Shown here: one piece after another, positions 16,686 to 25,454 of the stretch
How the letters are laid out: each line of letters begins with the position of its first letter
Numbering within the stretch: position 1 is the stretch's first letter
NCBI GenBank assembly: GCA_903861155.1
Contig: CAIOTL010000248.1
Location: forward strand, 1 to 43,005
DNA: 43,005 bases
Direction: 5' to 3'
Origin: an uncultured Bacteroidota bacterium
Lineage (GTDB): Bacteria > Bacteroidota > Bacteroidia > Flavobacteriales > Flavobacteriaceae
The notes under the pieces: generated by a model
Told to the model about the DNA's origin: nothing
Databases searched by the model: none
The model's input: the letters and a program-made list of their open reading frames with translations, nothing else
Program-made: the position numbers and the translations under genes

Positions 16686-17672
16686 ATGGAAAAGACAACC
16701 TCACAAAAAATTCGCCTTGGTTTTTTTGTAATCATCGGATTATTGCTATTTATATTTGCCGTCTATTTCGTTGGCAATAAGCAAAAAATGTTTGGAAAAA
16801 CAAATCATTTGGAATCCGTTTTTAATAACGTAAACGGCTTGCAGTTAGGCAATAACGTTCGATATTCAGGAATAAATGTGGGGACAGTTCTAGGTATTGA
16901 AATGATTAACGACACTACCATTAAGGTTGATATGATTATTGACAAGAACATTTTCCCGTTCATCAAAAAAGATGCCATTGCCATAATCAGTTCCGATGGA
17001 TTAGTAGGCAACATGATTATCAATATTCTCCCTGGCAAAGGTACACTTCCATCTGTTGAACCAGGTGACCAAATTCGTTCTCAAAATAAAGTTCGGACCG
17101 AAGATATTTTAAATACACTTAGTGTGACCAACGTAAATGTCTCTAAACTTAGTTTTGATTTGCTCAAAATCACCAAGGAAATCAATGAAGGAAAAGGAAC
17201 CTTGGGAATGTTGCTCAACGATAGTATAATGTCAAAAGATTTGAAAGAAACCTTCATTTACTTGAGAAAAACTGGAAAAGGAACTTCGGAATCAGTGGGA
17301 GAATTGAAGAATATTATTCATTCTTTAGATAAAAAAGACAATGTTATTGGTGTCATAAAAGATACGGCGGTAGCCAATAAAATAAAAAATATAATAAGCA
17401 ATCTAGACAAATCGTCTACAGAAATAAACAAAGTAGTTACGAATCTCAACGCCACAATCCTGAATGTAAAAGACGGAAAAGGTGCCATAAACTACCTTTC
17501 GAATAACCCTAAATTAGTCAACAAAATAGATTCGACCATGACAAATATTAATCAAGCCAGTTCCCGTTTGAATGAAAATCTAGAAGCATTGAAACATAAT
17601 TTCTTGTTTCGTGGTTATTTTAGAAAACAAGAGAAAGCAAAGGCAAAATCTGCCAATACAGAAGAAAATTAA
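16686..17672 (+). CDS. mlaD: MlaD family MCE domain protein
   Basis: This protein has one N-terminal membrane anchor (about residues 10-30), then an MCE domain (about 35-125) with VFNNVNGLQLGNNVRYSGI and the GLVGNMIINILPG segment. A long helical, coiled-coil-like tail follows, with repeated NINQ/NLN heptad-type stretches. It would form a ring in the periplasm that carries lipid for the MlaEF pump. I use ATG 16686 rather than the ORF-track start at 16596, which lies inside mlaF. Its 328 residues are typical for a single-MCE protein with a helical tail. Confidence 0.92.
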   Translation: MEKTTSQKIRLGFFVIIGLLLFIFAVYFVGNKQKMFGKTNHLESVFNNVNGLQLGNNVRYSGINVGTVLGIEMINDTTIKVDMIIDKNIFPFIKKDAIAIISSDGLVGNMIINILPGKGTLPSVEPGDQIRSQNKVRTEDILNTLSVTNVNVSKLSFDLLKITKEINEGKGTLGMLLNDSIMSKDLKETFIYLRKTGKGTSESVGELKNIIHSLDKKDNVIGVIKDTAVANKIKNIISNLDKSSTEINKVVTNLNATILNVKDGKGAINYLSNNPKLVNKIDSTMTNINQASSRLNENLEALKHNFLFRGYFRKQEKAKAKSANTEEN

Positions 17673-17715
17673 AAGTAGACTGTATAAAATGTTTAAAACT
17701 ATTAAAACTTAAATT

Positions 17716-18777
17716 ATGATTAAAGTAGAAAAATACGGCATTATTCTCACTCCTTCAAAAAAAGAGTTTGAGAACAATGGTGTGTCAAATCCGGGGATTT
17801 ATCAGGAAGGAAACACAATACACATTTTATATAGAGCGGACCAAAAAGGAAACTATTCCACGATTGGATACGCAAAAAGCGATGGACCAAATAAAGTTGT
17901 GGGGAGAAATACTGAACCGTTAATAACTCCTGAATTAGCCTTCGAGAAAAAAGGTATTAAGGATGCCCGAATTGTTAAAATTGACGATATTTTCTATATA
18001 ACCTACACAGCTTATGATGGAGTCAACTCAATGGGAGCACTTGCCACTTCAAAGGATTTAATCCATTTTAAAAAACAAGGAACAATAACTCCTCCAATAA
18101 ATTATGGAGAATATGAAAAATTAATCCGTAAATGTGGGAATAAACTAAACCCAAAATACCATGATAATTACATGTTTTTTAAAGAATTAGGATTAGCAGA
18201 AGAACAGTTCAGAGGAATCTCAGATAAAGATATAGTGTTTTTCCCAAAAAAAATAAGAGGGAAATTTGTAATGTTACATAGTCTTTGGCCAGGAATCCAG
18301 ATTGTGTATTTTGATCATTGGAAAGATCTGACAAAATCATTTTGGAAAAATTATCTAGGAAATCTTTCAGAACACATAGTTCTAAATCCAAAAGGTGTTT
18401 TTGAAGTAAATTATATCGGAGTTGGCTGTCCGCCTATCGAAACAAAAGAGGGTTGGCTATTGATTTATTATGGAGTACAAGAAACGGCTTTGGGGAATTT
18501 GTTCCATGTTAAGGCCGCGTTACTTCAACTAGATAAACCTGAAATCGAAATAGCAAGACTTACTTATCCCCTATTTTCTCCCACCAAAAAATGGGAAATA
18601 GAAGGAGAAGTTGATAATGTGGTGTTCCCAACAGGTCACGCCTTGTTCGGAAATGATCTCTACATTTATTATGGAGCGGCAAATAAGCAAATTGCAGTTG
18701 CAAAAATGGATATAAACGAATTGCTTATGGAACTAAAAAAAGAAAAAGTTAGTGACGAATCAAAAAAAAACATTTAA
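17716..18777 (+). CDS. GH130-like protein, copy 1, with changed active-site residues
   Basis: This 353-residue protein looks like a five-bladed propeller of the GH130 family, which includes phosphorylases and hydrolases of beta-mannosides. Family landmarks include LYRA near residue 40, GIKDARIVK near 85, FFPKKI, a GWLLIYYG segment and VVFPTGHALFG. Compared with copies 3 and 4, several conserved positions differ: KDAR for EDAR, LHSLWPG for LHRIWPG, GCPPIET for GGPPIET, IYYGVQE for IYHGVxE and YYGAANK for YYGAADK. There is no signal peptide, so it is cytosolic. No promoter element is visible in the 43-base gap after mlaD. It could be altered in catalysis or be a non-enzymatic partner. Confidence 0.8.
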   Translation: MIKVEKYGIILTPSKKEFENNGVSNPGIYQEGNTIHILYRADQKGNYSTIGYAKSDGPNKVVGRNTEPLITPELAFEKKGIKDARIVKIDDIFYITYTAYDGVNSMGALATSKDLIHFKKQGTITPPINYGEYEKLIRKCGNKLNPKYHDNYMFFKELGLAEEQFRGISDKDIVFFPKKIRGKFVMLHSLWPGIQIVYFDHWKDLTKSFWKNYLGNLSEHIVLNPKGVFEVNYIGVGCPPIETKEGWLLIYYGVQETALGNLFHVKAALLQLDKPEIEIARLTYPLFSPTKKWEIEGEVDNVVFPTGHALFGNDLYIYYGAANKQIAVAKMDINELLMELKKEKVSDESKKNI

Positions 18778-18804
18778 AAATATTGAATTATTAACAATCG
18801 AGTT

Positions 18805-19848
18805 ATGATAGCAGTAGAAAAACTTGGAATAATACTGAGTCCCACCAACAATGAATTTGAAAACAATGGGGTACTAAATCCTGGGGTTTATCAGGATGGC
18901 AACACTTTGCATTTTTTATATCGAGCTATTCAAAAAGGAAATCTCTCCACCATTGGTTATGCAAAAACCACGGATCCGCTGAAAATAGTCGAAAAATTAA
19001 ACCAGCCATTAATTTCCATAGAATTTGATTATGAAAAAGAGGGAATGGAAGATCCCAAAATCGTGAAAATCGACGATACTTTCTATATGACCTACATTGC
19101 TTATGATGGAATGAACAAAATGGGAGCACTCGCGACTTCGAAAGATTTAATCACTTTCGAAAAACAAGGAATAATTACGCCTCGAATAACTTATCACGAA
19201 TATGATTGCTTAATCAATTCTTGCTATAATGATCTGAATCCAAAATACTATCTATTTTACCAACTCTTCAAAGAAATAGGATTGGGAAATGACTCGTTAC
19301 GATTTCTTAGAATCAGGGCTTTGGCACTATTCCCAAGAAAAATAAAAGGGAAATTTGCTTTATTACTTAGTATTTATCCCGGAATCCAGATTGTGTATTT
19401 TGATGATTTCAAGGATTTAAACCTGACATTTTGGGAAGAATATTTCGAAAACCTGATAGATCAAATTGTTCTTGGTCCCAAAGGTATTTATGAAGTAAAT
19501 TATGTTGGTGTGGGCTGTGTTCCTATCGAAACTAAGGAAGGCTGGTTGTTAATTTATTATGGAGCACAAGAAACACCAACTGGAATTTGGCATCATATCA
19601 AGGCTGCTTTATTAGACATTGACAACCCTAAAAGGGTACTTTCAAGATTAAAAATGCCTTTGTTTTCGCCACAAAAGTTGTTGCAGCAAAAAGGACAGAT
19701 TTGTGATATGGTGTTCCCAACAGGTCACAGCATAATCGACAATGATATTTATATCTATTATGGCGTGGCCAACAAATTCATAGCCGTGACAAGTGTAAAA
19801 TTGAATGGATTGCTTCTGGAATTAAGACAAGCACGAAAAGAGACATAG
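18805..19848 (+). CDS. GH130-like protein, copy 2, most divergent
   Basis: This 347-residue protein is a paralogue of its neighbours, with the same N-terminal layout (EKLGIILSPTNNEFENNGV) and no signal peptide. It is the most changed copy: EDPKIVK for EDARIVK, RIRALALFP where copies 3 and 4 have RDKDxVLFP, LLSIYPG for LHRIWPG, GCVPIET for GGPPIET, IYYGAQE for IYHGVxE and YYGVANK where copies 3 and 4 have Asp. Loss of so many likely active-site residues suggests a pseudoenzyme or a new substrate. The gene is intact and 27 bases after copy 1, within the same operon. Confidence 0.8.
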   Translation: MIAVEKLGIILSPTNNEFENNGVLNPGVYQDGNTLHFLYRAIQKGNLSTIGYAKTTDPLKIVEKLNQPLISIEFDYEKEGMEDPKIVKIDDTFYMTYIAYDGMNKMGALATSKDLITFEKQGIITPRITYHEYDCLINSCYNDLNPKYYLFYQLFKEIGLGNDSLRFLRIRALALFPRKIKGKFALLLSIYPGIQIVYFDDFKDLNLTFWEEYFENLIDQIVLGPKGIYEVNYVGVGCVPIETKEGWLLIYYGAQETPTGIWHHIKAALLDIDNPKRVLSRLKMPLFSPQKLLQQKGQICDMVFPTGHSIIDNDIYIYYGVANKFIAVTSVKLNGLLLELRQARKET

Positions 19849-19905
19849 GAGAATAAAAAAGATAATGATGATTTAAAAAAACATTGAATTTTTAAAACAA
19901 AAACG

Positions 19906-20970
19906 ATGATAACAGTAGAAAAAATCGGAATAATCCTTAGTCCCACTGATATAGAATTTGAAAACAATGGCGTTTTAAATCCTGGGATTTACCAGGAAGG
20001 AAACACCGTGCATATTTTATACAGAGCAGTACAAAACGGAAATATTTCAACCATTGGTTACGCAAAAACCGAAGGTCCATTTAACATTGTCGAAAGACAC
20101 GACCAACCCCTGATTAATCGGGAATTTGATTATGAAAGTCGCGGGGTTGAAGATGCAAGAATCGTAAAAATTGAAGATACATATTATATAACTTACACGG
20201 CCTATGATGGTTCAAATGCCATGGGAGCACTCGCGACTTCAAAAGATTTGGTCACTTTTAAAAAACATGGAATAATTACGCCAAAAATAAACTATCAAGA
20301 TTATGAACGCTATGCGCTTTGCAATGGCAATAAATTAAATCCAAAATACCATCATTACTATAGGCTTCATCAAGAAATGGGTCTAATTACTGATAAGTTA
20401 CGATTCATAAGAGACAAAGATGTGGTACTTTTTCCAAGAAAAATAAAAGGAAAATTTGTCATGCTACACCGTATCTGGCCTGGAATACAGATTGTTTTTT
20501 TTGAACAGTGGAGTGAATTGAACGATATATTTTGGAAAAAATACATCGAAAACCTTAAGGATTATATTGTTCTTGATCCAAAGGGAATTTTCGAAGTTAG
20601 TTACATTGGCGCAGGAGGTCCTCCTATTGAAACGGCTGATGGCTGGTTATTAATATACCACGGCGTACATGAAACAACAACAGGACATATCTATCACGCC
20701 AAGGCCGCTTTATTGCAATTAGACAACCCCAAAGTTGAAATAGCACGATTGAATTTACCTCTCTTTTCTCCTACCAAACAATGGGAAATCGAAGGTGAAG
20801 TCAATAATGTTGTTTTTCCAACGGGACACGCCTTATTCGGAGAAGATCTTTATATCTATTACGGTGCCGCAGATAAACATACGGCTGTTGCAAAAATAAA
20901 CATAGACGAATTGCTTAACGAATTAAAAAACAGTCTTGATAGATTTGATATTTCGGGGGTGGGGGGATAA
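19906..20970 (+). CDS. GH130-like glycoside phosphorylase or hydrolase, copy 3
   Basis: This 354-residue cytosolic protein keeps what looks like the full GH130 residue set: LYRA, GVEDARIVKI (the acidic pair region usually linked with the catalytic acid), RDKDVVLFPRKI, LHRIWPGIQI, GAGGPPIET, IYHGVHE and YYGAADKH. GH130 enzymes act on beta-mannosides, often by phosphorolysis. The basic HR and YHG positions could bind phosphate or substrate, but I cannot prove which reaction occurs. The C-terminus ends in a short tail encoded by a G-rich tract, GGGGGTGGGGGG, just before the stop. That tract is out of character for this genome. Confidence 0.83.
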   Translation: MITVEKIGIILSPTDIEFENNGVLNPGIYQEGNTVHILYRAVQNGNISTIGYAKTEGPFNIVERHDQPLINREFDYESRGVEDARIVKIEDTYYITYTAYDGSNAMGALATSKDLVTFKKHGIITPKINYQDYERYALCNGNKLNPKYHHYYRLHQEMGLITDKLRFIRDKDVVLFPRKIKGKFVMLHRIWPGIQIVFFEQWSELNDIFWKKYIENLKDYIVLDPKGIFEVSYIGAGGPPIETADGWLLIYHGVHETTTGHIYHAKAALLQLDNPKVEIARLNLPLFSPTKQWEIEGEVNNVVFPTGHALFGEDLYIYYGAADKHTAVAKINIDELLNELKNSLDRFDISGVGG

Positions 20971-20999
20971 AAACAATATGAATAACAATATTTCAAATT

Positions 21000-22037
21000 A
21001 TGATTACAATCGAAAAACTTGGTGTTTTGCTTGGCCCCACCGAAAAGTCGTTTGAAAAATATGGAACACTAAATCCGGGAGTTTTCCAAGAGGGAAATAC
21101 CGTGCATTTATTTTATAGAGCTGTAGAATTTGGAAACATCTCAACAATTGGTTATGCCAAATCAGATGGTCCTTTCAATATAGTAGAAAGAATGGAGCGA
21201 CCATTAATTGAAATTGATTTCGAATACGAAAAACACGGAGTTGAAGATGCTAGAATAGTGAAAATTGATGACATTTATTATTTAACCTATACTGCTTATG
21301 ATGGCATCAATGCATTGGGGGCACTTGCAACCTCAAAAGATTTAATCCATTTTGAAAAACAGGGGATAATTACCCCACAGGTTAATTATCAGGATTATGA
21401 GGACTTTGTGACCCGAAAAAATGAAGATGAACTGAATCCAAAGTACTTGCTTCTGTATAATCTTTTTGCCGAAATAGGATTAGTTGCCGACAAGTTCAGA
21501 TTACTTAGAGATAAGGATTTGGTACTTTTTCCAAGAAAAATTAATGGGAAATTTGCTTTGTTACATCGCATTTGGCCAGGAATCCAGATTGTCTATTTTG
21601 ACCATTGGAAAGATTTAACCAAATCATTTTGGGAAGATTACCTGAAAAACCTTACCGATTATATTGTTCTGGATCCAAAAGGTTTTTTTGAAGTGAATTA
21701 CATTGGAGCTGGAGGACCTCCCATTGAAACTGAATATGGCTGGTTATTAATATATCATGGTGTACAAGAAACAATAATAGGAAAAACATACCACGCCATG
21801 GCCGCTTTATTACAATTAGACAAACCTGAAATTGAAATATCAAGACTAAAATACCCTCTTTTTTCCCCAACTAGAATTTGGGAAAGAGTTGGCACTGTAA
21901 ATAATGTTGTATTCCCGTCCGGACAAGCTTTGTTTGGAAATGACCTATACATATACTATGGTGTGGCAGACGAGAACATAGCTGTCGTAAAATTAGACAT
22001 AAACGAATTACTTTTAGAACTGAGAATACAAACATAA
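21000..22037 (+). CDS. GH130-like glycoside phosphorylase or hydrolase, copy 4
   Basis: This 345-residue cytosolic paralogue also keeps the canonical-looking set: GVEDARIVKI, RDKDLVLFPRKI, LHRIWPGIQI, GAGGPPIET, IYHGVQE and YYGVADEN. It is the best candidate, with copy 3, for an active GH130 enzyme on a beta-mannosidic oligosaccharide. A stretch around FDHWKDLTKSFW is shared almost exactly with copy 1, which hints at sequence exchange between copies. The glycosyltransferase gene begins 11 bases after its stop, the tightest spacing in the cluster, so the two are almost surely co-expressed. Confidence 0.83.
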   Translation: MITIEKLGVLLGPTEKSFEKYGTLNPGVFQEGNTVHLFYRAVEFGNISTIGYAKSDGPFNIVERMERPLIEIDFEYEKHGVEDARIVKIDDIYYLTYTAYDGINALGALATSKDLIHFEKQGIITPQVNYQDYEDFVTRKNEDELNPKYLLLYNLFAEIGLVADKFRLLRDKDLVLFPRKINGKFALLHRIWPGIQIVYFDHWKDLTKSFWEDYLKNLTDYIVLDPKGFFEVNYIGAGGPPIETEYGWLLIYHGVQETIIGKTYHAMAALLQLDKPEIEISRLKYPLFSPTRIWERVGTVNNVVFPSGQALFGNDLYIYYGVADENIAVVKLDINELLLELRIQT

Positions 22038-22048
22038 AATCATTTACG

Positions 22049-24310
22049 ATGGAGGCTAAAAAAGCAATAAAAATGTTAATTGTGAGTTCCTATCCACCTC
22101 GAGAGTGTGGGTTGGCGACTTTTTCGAATGATATTGTAAATTCTGTAAAAAAAGTATTTGGTAACACACTTCCTATTGAAATTTGTGCCTTGCAAAACGA
22201 AAAAAATAATTTTGAATATGACAATGAGGTAACCTATGTTTTATCTACCTCTTTCATAGAAGATTATCGGCAGGTTGCTGAGAAAATAAATGAACGAAAA
22301 GATATTAGTTTAGTTTGTTTTCAACACGAATTTGGTCTCTATGGTGGCGAATATGGAGATTATTTATTGTCATTCCTTTTAGCTTTAAACAAACCTATTA
22401 TTACCGTTTTTCATACTATATTGCCGGAACCAGACAAAAAAAGAAAAAAAGTAGTTTGTGCATTGGCAGATTTGTCAAACAAAATAGTGGTGCTCACCAA
22501 TAAATCCAAAGAGATTTTGATTAACCAATATAGTTGTCAAATCTCAAAAATAAAAGTAATACCACACGGAACCCATATCGTACTTTGGGAACAAAAAGAA
22601 ATATTAAAAAAAGAATATCACTACTCAGATAAAATAGTGATGTCAACATTTGGATTGATTAGCGAAAATAAAGGTATTGAAACCGTATTATATGCTTTGC
22701 CCGAAATTGTAGCCAAACACCCCGAGGTAATCTATATGGTAATTGGGAAAACACATCCTGAAATCATCAAAAGAGAAGGTGAAAAATACCGCAATATGCT
22801 TACAGAAATTGTAAAAGAACTTCATTTAGAAAATAATGTTTTTTTTATCAACGAATACCTTGAATTGAAGCAATTGTTAAAATATTTGACCCTATCCGAT
22901 ATTTATTTATTTACTTCCAAAAATCCAAACCAGGCTGTTAGCGGCACATTTGCTTATGCCATGAGTTGTGGATGTGCAGTTATTTCAACACCAATTCCAC
23001 ACGCAGTTGAAACTCTTGAAGATAATACTGGGATATTATTAAACGAGTTCGACAATGTCACGGAGTTTCAAATTGCAATTCTAAAACTTATTGAAAACAA
23101 AGAGGAATGCCTTTCAATGGGAAGAAATGCCTATTCACAATCTCACGCAACAACATGGGAAAATATAGCCATTAAATATGGATTATTATATGGTGAATTA
23201 ACAAGTAAAGAGGAAGATTTAAGATTTAATTTACCTCCCATCAAATTAGACCATATTAAAGAACTTACAACAAATATTGGAATATTACAATTTTCAAACT
23301 TTAGCCAGCCAGACCCATCATCAGGATATACGCTAGATGACAATTCAAGAGCGTTGATAAATATGGCAATGTATTATTCCTCTTACCTAGATGAAAGCGT
23401 CCTGAAGTTGGCAAACATTTATTTAAGTTTTATAGAAGGTATCCAGCGTGAGGATGGATTTTTTGACAATTATAGGGATATTGACCTTAAGCTAACAGAA
23501 CAAAATTTAGAAGTAAATTTAGAAGATGCAAACGGAAGAGCTTTATGGGCTTTAGGATATGTGATTTCCCAAAAAGAAATTCTTTCCTTGGATTTTGTGA
23601 AAAGGGCAGAAACTTGCTGGGAAAAAGCTTATAAAAATATCCATCAAGTTTCGTCTCCAAGAGCTATAGCGTATACCTTAAAAGGACTTTATAACTACCA
23701 TTTAGTTTCTCCATTAGAAACAATAAAATTACAGATAGAACAACTTGCAGATAAGATTCTGAATCTTTACCATATTAATTCAGCAGAAAATTGGTGTTGG
23801 TACGAAGATTATATGACTTATGTAAATAACGTGATTCCTGAGGCAATGTTATACAGTTATTTAGCAACTGGAAACAAGAAATATTTAAAAATTGCAACCA
23901 TTACTTTTGATTTTCTTTTATCTCATTATTTCATGAAAGGCCAGATAAAAGTAATCTCAAATCGTGGTTGGTTCAAAAAAGAAAATGAAAGAGAGTTTTA
24001 TGGAGAACAACCAATCGAAGTGGCTACTACAATTATCACTTTAGATTTATTCTATCAAGTTACTGGTAATATGAAATATAAAGACCAACTCGAAGTAGCT
24101 TTCTTTTGGTTTTTAGGGAACAATCACCTAAAGCAAATTATGTACAATCCCGAAAATGGTGCGTCTTATGATGGACTGGAAGATAAGCATATCAATATTA
24201 ACCAAGGAGCGGAATCAACATTATGTTTTTTTAAAGCGCGATTAATAATGAATAAATATGCAGAAAAAGCATCCTTTCAAAAAAAATTCTGGAGAGATTT
24301 AGATAATTAA
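22049..24310 (+). CDS. GT4-like glycosyltransferase fused to a helical glycosidase-like domain
   Basis: This 753-residue protein has two parts. Residues 1-400 or so are a GT-B glycosyltransferase: N-terminal SSYPPRECGLATFS, then FQHEFGLYGGEYGDY, IPHGT, a FGLISENKGIE nucleotide-sugar domain start and AMSCGCAVISTPIPHAVE. Residues from about 415 to 745 are helical and look like an (alpha/alpha)-barrel glycosidase-type domain, with LDDNSRAL, EDANGRALWALG, GEQPIEVATT and NINQGAESTL. There is no signal peptide or membrane segment. Placed right after four GH130-like genes, it probably makes or remodels the same internal glycan. The sugar donor and product are unknown. Confidence 0.85.
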   Translation: MEAKKAIKMLIVSSYPPRECGLATFSNDIVNSVKKVFGNTLPIEICALQNEKNNFEYDNEVTYVLSTSFIEDYRQVAEKINERKDISLVCFQHEFGLYGGEYGDYLLSFLLALNKPIITVFHTILPEPDKKRKKVVCALADLSNKIVVLTNKSKEILINQYSCQISKIKVIPHGTHIVLWEQKEILKKEYHYSDKIVMSTFGLISENKGIETVLYALPEIVAKHPEVIYMVIGKTHPEIIKREGEKYRNMLTEIVKELHLENNVFFINEYLELKQLLKYLTLSDIYLFTSKNPNQAVSGTFAYAMSCGCAVISTPIPHAVETLEDNTGILLNEFDNVTEFQIAILKLIENKEECLSMGRNAYSQSHATTWENIAIKYGLLYGELTSKEEDLRFNLPPIKLDHIKELTTNIGILQFSNFSQPDPSSGYTLDDNSRALINMAMYYSSYLDESVLKLANIYLSFIEGIQREDGFFDNYRDIDLKLTEQNLEVNLEDANGRALWALGYVISQKEILSLDFVKRAETCWEKAYKNIHQVSSPRAIAYTLKGLYNYHLVSPLETIKLQIEQLADKILNLYHINSAENWCWYEDYMTYVNNVIPEAMLYSYLATGNKKYLKIATITFDFLLSHYFMKGQIKVISNRGWFKKENEREFYGEQPIEVATTIITLDLFYQVTGNMKYKDQLEVAFFWFLGNNHLKQIMYNPENGASYDGLEDKHININQGAESTLCFFKARLIMNKYAEKASFQKKFWRDLDN

Positions 24311-24311
24311 A

Positions 24312-25436
24312 TTATATGCTCTTCAAACCAAAAACCAACAAATCAATGTCTTCTTTTGTGTTGAAATGGCTAAAAGAAATACGCAAACTTGGTTTTTTCA
24401 AATCCTCGTTCGAAAGCATTTCGGCCAAAACATGAGATGGCTTAATACTTCCCGATTGACAGGCACTGCCACGAGAAACAGCAATTCCTTTCATATCCAG
24501 ACTAAACAAAATCATTGCTGTTTTATCTTCAGAAAATGGTAATAAAACATTCAAAATAGTATAAATTCCATCGGGAGTTCCATTAATTACAAAAGATGGA
24601 AATTCAATTTCAAGTTGGTCAATCAAATAGTTTTTCAATTCAGAAATATGGGATCTTTCGGTTTCCAAATTTATATATGAAATTTCCAAAGCCTTTGCCA
24701 TTCCTGCAATTTGATGTATCGATTCGGTTCCGGGACGTAAGCCTTTTTCTTGTTCGCCACCGTAAAATAAAGGTTGCAATCCTGAATTTTTCTTGACATA
24801 AGCAAATCCCACACCTTTTGGTCCGTGAAATTTATGCGCACTGGCTACCATAAAATCAATAGACAAATGCTTTAAATCAATTTCTAACTTACCAACGGAT
24901 TGTACCATATCCGAATGAAAAAGTGCATGATGTTGCTCGCAAATTCGCCCCACTTTTTCCAAATCAAGCGCAGTTCCAATTTCATTGTTCACGTGCATCA
25001 GACTCACTAACGTTTTGGGTCCTTGTAAAAGCAAATCGACTAAATGTGAGAGGTCAATTTCTCCGTTTGACTTAATCGCAACATAATCAACTTGAATGAC
25101 AAACTCTTTTTGTAAAGCTTGAACTGTCGATAAAACGGCGTGATGCTCAATTTTACTTGTGATAATTCGTTTTACTTTTAAATCCCTTACCGCCGATCGA
25201 AGAATCCAATTATTGGCTTCAGTGCCACAGGAAGTGAAAATAATTTCCTGTGTTAAAGCGTTCAACTGTATGGCGATGCTCTTTCTGGAAAGTTCCAAAA
25301 TACTTTTGGAATTCCGCCCAAAACTGTGTGTTGACGAAGGATTTCCGTAATCTTCCAACAATATTTTCATCATTTCCTGAACAACTTCGGGACGAATCTG
25401 AGTGGTTGAGGCGTTATCGAGATATATTTTTTTCAT
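24312..25436 (-). CDS. Cysteine desulfurase, IscS/NifS-like
   Basis: This PLP enzyme takes sulfur from cysteine for Fe-S clusters or thio-modifications. The PLP lysine is in SAHKFHGPKGVGF, and the active-site cysteine loop is SRGSACQSGSIKPSHVL, of the flexible group I (NifS/IscS) type. The first residues, MKKIYLDNASTT, are typical, so I use ATG 25436 rather than the ORF-track start at 25460. No iscU or suf gene is beside it, so it may be a stand-alone enzyme. It is convergent with the glycosyltransferase, with one base between the stops. Confidence 0.9.
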   Translation of the reverse strand: MKKIYLDNASTTQIRPEVVQEMMKILLEDYGNPSSTHSFGRNSKSILELSRKSIAIQLNALTQEIIFTSCGTEANNWILRSAVRDLKVKRIITSKIEHHAVLSTVQALQKEFVIQVDYVAIKSNGEIDLSHLVDLLLQGPKTLVSLMHVNNEIGTALDLEKVGRICEQHHALFHSDMVQSVGKLEIDLKHLSIDFMVASAHKFHGPKGVGFAYVKKNSGLQPLFYGGEQEKGLRPGTESIHQIAGMAKALEISYINLETERSHISELKNYLIDQLEIEFPSFVINGTPDGIYTILNVLLPFSEDKTAMILFSLDMKGIAVSRGSACQSGSIKPSHVLAEMLSNEDLKKPSLRISFSHFNTKEDIDLLVFGLKSI

Positions 25437-25441
25437 TGGCG

Positions 25442-25449
25442 CAAAGTTA
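25442..25449 (-). promoter_or_regulatory. TAnnTTTG promoter element for the cysteine desulfurase
   Basis: On the minus strand this reads TAACTTTG and ends only five bases before the ATG. If it is used, the transcript would start at or within a base or two of the start codon. Confidence 0.45.
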
Positions 25450-25454
25450 TGAAA

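Noticed and set aside
24312-24313. Terminator between the glycosyltransferase and the desulfurase
   Set aside because: Their stops are one base apart, and I see no hairpin with a T-run at the junction.
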